Part shown: in pieces, positions 59,637-64,000 of the stretch
How positions within the stretch are numbered: the first letter of the stretch is position 1
How the letters are laid out: each line of letters begins with the position of its first letter
Notes under the pieces: model-generated
What the model was told of the DNA's origin: nothing
The model's database searches: none
Seen by the model: the letters and a program-made list of their open reading frames with translations, nothing else
Source: Physcomitrium patens
Taxonomy: Eukaryota; Streptophyta; Bryopsida; Funariales; Funariaceae
DNA: 64,000 nt
NCBI RefSeq assembly: GCF_000002425.4
Contig: NC_037253.1
Location: 14,606,343-14,670,342, forward strand
Reading direction: 5' to 3'
Made by a program: the position numbers and the translations under genes

Positions 59637-61860
59637 CTAAAATCTTAATACAAATTGAGTATTTATATTCAATATAATATCTTTAAACAATCTATGATAG
59701 TAATAGATGTTGTCAAAAAAATGATTAGTTATTTTTTCACATGTGATTGATTTTGTATATAGTACAAAATATGCTATATTGGTAAAATGATCTACTATCA
59801 TGAATATAGAATTATACAAATCTGAGATTGAAAAATCCATGATAAAATTCATAGAAATAAAAGATGATGGTTATTTTGAAATAGATAATAGATGAAGGAG
59901 TCGATAAGGTCAATAACAAGGAATTTGGATCTTAAACAAATATCATATGATTGCACAAAGTCTTTAATTACCTTCCATATTTGAGGTCACCTAAAATCTC
60001 TAGATATTAGCTCCAAAGTCTTGTGGTATCTAAAATGATCAATTTTTGAAAAATCATGATGAGCTTGAAAAACATGTGATTATGTTTTACCTTTTGAAAT
60101 GTATAATCATTCTTTAAAATAAAATAGATTATTTTTGAACTCAAATTTAAAAGTATTATGAGACTCAAAAGAATTATTTATAATATTATAAATAAGAAGA
60201 TCACATGATATGCTCAATTGAACTTAAAAAAGATTGAATTAATAGTCAATATTGATTTCATTGCTCAAAGTTAAAAATGCTTTGACTTCAAGAAAATTAT
60301 TATTTTTTGATCAGAAGATTCATTTCTTTCTTTTTATAAAAGATAAAAATCTTTTAAATGACGTTTGATAAACCTTATTATTTTTTAAGTTGATAAGTAA
60401 TCTTGAAATCAAATTTTGATAAAGACATGTTAAAATGAGCTTGGCAACAATTCAAAATATGTATTGACAAGAAATATTTGAGATTCTTGTGAATTATATA
60501 TATCATAACTAGATTCAAGGCACCTTTTAGATAATGATACCATTTTTGAAATGAATCCATGATTGCAAGAAGCTCTTTTTTATTGATATTATAGTTAATT
60601 TTGATCATTAAATTTTTTTTGGAATAAAAAGCTATGAAGTGGAGCTTGTTATCAACTCCTATTTGTAACAAAATGATACATATAGTAATATTTGATGTGT
60701 CTATTTTCATAAAGAATGCCTCAAAAAATTGATACAATATAAAATTGGTATAAAAATAAATATTGTCTTCAAGGCTTTCAAAGATGCTTCAAATTCTTTA
60801 CTCTACTCAAGTTTATCTTTATATGTCAAACATATAAGAAGAGCCACAATTTGAAAAAAGTTCTTGATGAAAATCTTATAATAATTACCAAATTCCAAAA
60901 AATATTGCTTATCTCTGATTATTCTTGAAATCTTTCAATCTATAATAGTTTGAAACTTTTTGGATCCATCAATAGTCCTTTTTTTGAAATGATATATCCT
61001 AAAAAGTCAATTTGAATAGTGTAGAATACATTTTTTTCCATCTTGATATATAACCTTACATCCTTAAGTTTTTGTAATAATCAATGAATATAAAATTCAT
61101 GTTCTTTTGTATTCTTAGAATAGATTAGAATTTTTTTAAGTCAAAAATAAAAAAATCATCAAAAAATTCATAAAAAATATCATTCATGAGATATAAAAAA
61201 GTAATTGGTACATTTGTGAGTCCAAAGAGCTTGATATTATATTAAAAATGTCTATACTTTGTTTAAAAAGGAGTCTTCTATTTATCCCTTTTTTTGATGT
61301 AGATGAAGTTATATACTTCTTATAGATCTATTTTTGTATAGATCTTTGTTTGATTGAGTTGATTAAGAAGTCCTAAAATCAAAGGTAGGAAATATCAATT
61401 CTTAATGGTGATCTTATTAAGTCCTCGATAGTCTATGCATACCCACAAAGTTCCATCTTTTTCCTTTACAAATAAGATAGAAGCTCTTACTTAAGTTTTC
61501 AAATAACATATGAAGTTCTTAGCCAAGTTCTCTTCAATATGCCCCTTTAGTATAACCAACTCATTTTAAAATAAGCTATAGATTGGTCCAAATGGTGGTT
61601 GAGCACTTTCTTACAAATCAATGGAATAATCATAGGATTGATGTTTTGAAAGAATATCTGCATTTGTTTTTTAAAAAATGTCCTAAAAATCTTCATACTG
61701 GCAATGAAATTCACTTTATGTCTTTTTACCATACATAATAAGCATGGCATATAAAACAAAAGATAATCCTTCTTTTGTCATTATAATGAGATCTTTTGTA
61801 CCTACCAATATTTGGATGTACTAGACTTATATATTCTTACTATATTAACAAAATTTAAAA
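59637..61860 (-). pseudogene. E7 pol remnants (integrase, RNase H, RT)
   Basis: Open fragments match the family: 59637-59852 integrase core (MNFIMDFSIS, equivalent to MDFITDLP), 60378-60737 RNase H with the MKIDTSN block in place of METDASD, and 61547-61759 the start of RT. Catalytic residues are partly changed and stops are frequent. Confidence 0.8.
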
Positions 61861-61929
61861 TCAAATTACAAAAAAATTAAGATTATAAAAAATCCAATGT
61901 ATCTAAAGATTATATTTTTTATCTATTTT

Positions 61930-62885
61930 TATTTTAATATCTAAATTATATAAGATTTAAAGCTTTATATTAAATATTTAAATTTAGATGAAGGCACAAG
62001 ATAAAGATTTTTATTCCTATTGATCAAAGGCCATGTCCAATAGGCATTCAACAAGCAATCCATGACCATAACAAGGATTTTGGCAACTTCAAAAGAAATA
62101 TTTGAATATCAAAAGCAAAGATTGTAAGGTTTAGAATTTGGGCTATAATTTGTATGCAAATTATAGAGGATTTGGAGTTAGGATGAAGAAGTTATAGCCA
62201 TTTGAAGTCAAGGTGTTGTTTAAGACATACTATTGCTGTTTTAAAGAAACAAGGAGTTTTATGATAGATTTTGGAGATTGGAAGATGCGGCTATAAGGAT
62301 GATATTAAGATCTATATTTTTTATGAAAGAATTTTTGTATTTAGAGTTTTTATGAAGACGTTATTGAGCTATGAAGATAGCACATATAATTCAAAGGTAA
62401 TAAGTTAGTTATTTTGTTGATAGTAATGGTTAGAGCCATATCTTGAGTTTTTGGAGAAATTTTTGGCTCAAGATTTTTAAAAGTATGTATTATTGAGTTA
62501 AAAAGCTATATATCAAAATTTTATGGTATTTAAATACTTATTTTGTGATATATGAAGAAATTTTCACACAAGTATATGTAAGAAAGGGTTTAAAGCTAAT
62601 GTTAGAGTTTTGGTAATATCTCAAGATCTATAATGAATTTATAGTTGAAATTTGTTATGGTAGTTTTTAAAAGTACATTAGTACTTCATGTAGAATTTAG
62701 GTTTATGTGGATAATTAGATCGTGAGATATGAGTTGTTGAAGTTCAAGAAGAATTTACTTTGAAGATATATAAGTTTTTTATGATATTTTTATCACATTT
62801 TTGGTGATCTTTGGTACTTAAGGCTTTATGTATTGATATAATTGCCTCTAAAAGGATAATTTTATATATAGACTTAGTGTTTTAT
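61930..62885. repeat. R2b: second copy of the non-coding repeat, inside E7 pol
   Basis: Interrupts the E7 protease region. It shares several blocks with R2a in the same orientation. No coding capacity. Boundaries are approximate. Confidence 0.5.
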
Positions 62886-64000
62886 TTATCTAGAGGCTTG
62901 ATTGAGCATTTAGTGACAGCGAGAAGCCTAACGCTTTCTTAAAGCAAATTCTTTCTACCTTGACAATAGTCCCTATTGTAGTTTTTTTTTTTTTTTTTTT
63001 TTTTTTTTTGAGATATTGTCCTCTTTGGTAACCATACTCTTTATTTTGTGATTTCATTGCTCTTTTGAACAATGTTGAGTAGTGTGCTTGGATTCTTCAC
63101 AATATAAATATAAACCTTCTTGACAACGATGAGTCTTTTTCTTGTTTAGTCAAAGATTTAAAATATATCATATCAAATTGCATAGACTCGGGTCTGAATA
63201 AATAAGCTTCCAAAAACTTAGAATGTATTGCTATAGCTTGACATATACTTTTCCAATCAAATCTTTATTTTTGGTATCTTTCAAAAAGTTAATTGTTGCA
63301 TGAAATTACTTAAGTAATAAATTATTTCAATGAATATGCTCTTAATACTTTCAATAATAAATCTTTAATATTATCTTTTAATCCATATTGAAATTAATTT
63401 ATTAGAGATTTATCATTTCAATTCACGTCGCAAGCAAGATTTTGGAATTCAATAATAAATATGGTGGCTGAACATGTTCTTATTGTAGTAATAAAAGCTT
63501 GGTTTTTGCTACTTTTTCTTCATTATTTTTTTTAAATATATCCATAAATACTTCAAAGAATGAATTCAAATCATAGAATAGTTATGAATCTTTTTTCATT
63601 AAAGGTACAAATTAAGAGAGAGTACTTTCTAATAGAACTGTCTCTATAAATCTAACTTTAATAAATCCATTGGAATATTGGCAAAGAAGCAATCTTAAAT
63701 AGAGCTTAACTTGTTGTAAAAATCCTTAAGATTTTGATTTTGTTCCATTAAAATTCTTAAGCATACTAATTCTTGCATCTCTTGTGTTGATAGAAGTAAA
63801 ACTTCTTAAATTTGGTTATGAGGCTAATCTACTTGCTTCCTTCAATTGCACAACTTCTTGGTATAGACTTTGGACTTTTTCTATATATGTAGGAATAGTA
63901 CTTCCATGATTTATATTAGAAATACATAAAATTTCTATTCTTAGAATATTAACAAGTTTATGAAGATTTATATTAGTTATAAATCTATTTTTACTTCTAT
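62886..64000 (-). pseudogene. E7 gag and gag/pol junction remnants
   Basis: On the minus strand ACAATAGGGA marks the usual gag stop at about 62975. Upstream, a zinc-knuckle remnant (CEESKHTTQHC) lies near 63080. Further upstream, around 63720-63760, the NFNGTKSKSKDF block resembles the KFDGTRSKFRGF block of E6 gag. The 63480-64000 part matches 16170-16752 of E4. Confidence 0.65.
62982..63009. repeat. T28 homopolymer
   Basis: Twenty-eight T in a row, i.e. A28 on the element's sense strand, replacing the short A-rich stretch of the gag/pol overlap found in other copies. Confidence 0.9.

Larger units (their letters stand above)
58740..64000 (-). mobile_element. E7: decayed gypsy element, ORF3 absent, runs off the right edge
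   Basis: Minus-strand remnant. A purine-rich segment before the 3' LTR (58740-58760) leads directly into the end of pol near 58830, so no ORF3 is present. Chromodomain linker near 58860-59100, integrase near 59637-59950, RNase H near 60378-60737 (MKIDTSN), RT near 60850-61600, then protease remnants to about 61930. There R2b is inserted. Beyond it come the gag/pol junction and gag up to the edge. A run of 28 T (62982-63009) sits at the junction. Heavily mutated, no function. Confidence 0.85.

Noticed and set aside
1..64000. CRISPR arrays, bacterial operons, tRNA or rRNA genes
   Set aside because: Looked for on both strands. The only regular repeat array is the spacer-less 39-bp minisatellite, and no cloverleaf or rRNA-like stretch was recognised. 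A tRNA scan could still find one.

Overview
The window looks like a stretch of a land-plant nuclear genome: three intron-containing genes of moderate GC sit as islands in very AT-rich DNA built mostly of nested, decaying LTR retrotransposons. One gene encodes a SHIPPO/STPG-repeat protein of the kind found in motile cilia and sperm flagella. Together with chromodomain Ty3/gypsy elements and a plant-type importin alpha, this points to a plant with swimming sperm (moss, liverwort, hornwort, lycophyte or fern; I lean to a bryophyte). The species is inferred, not shown.

Layout. 1-23911 is a nested cluster of related gypsy elements, named here by order. E1 (minus, oldest, runs off the left edge) was broken by E2 (261-6648, plus) and by E3 (9898-15896, plus). 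E4 (minus, a related but divergent family) was broken by E5 (16753-23119, plus). 23912-28200 is AT-rich and holds a MULE-like DNA transposon with inverted ends of about 250 bp (26548-27955). 28911-32114 is a seven-exon gene for a plant protein of unknown function. 33200-38280 is AT-rich, with a decayed MULE transposase at 36950-38262. E6 (38592-44963, minus) is the youngest gypsy copy: perfect 5-bp target duplication, LTRs differing at only two positions. 46909-50081 is a nine-exon importin alpha gene. 52218-52568 is a 39-bp minisatellite just upstream of the two-exon SHIPPO gene (52820-54130). 56240-64000 is a further old minus-strand gypsy element (E7), inserted in an older LTR and itself broken by two copies of an unrelated non-coding repeat (R2).

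The gypsy family is the most interesting part. Each full copy has gag with one zinc knuckle, pol in the -1 frame (protease, RT, RNase H, integrase, chromodomain), then a separate third ORF of 140 codons that keeps exactly 423 bp in all four full-length copies and resembles nothing I know. Two bases inside the 5' LTR lies an 11-base sequence that is the exact complement of the 11 bases starting about 31 nt after the LTR TATA box, where transcription should begin. That is the arrangement used by the self-primed Tf1 element of fission yeast, so these elements may prime reverse transcription with their own RNA 5' end rather than a tRNA. E6 has open gag and ORF3 but six in-frame stops in pol despite almost identical LTRs, which suggests it was copied in trans.

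Exon structures were assembled by eye from GT/AG sites and reading frame; all three gene models close exactly in frame. Boundaries of the old elements are approximate.
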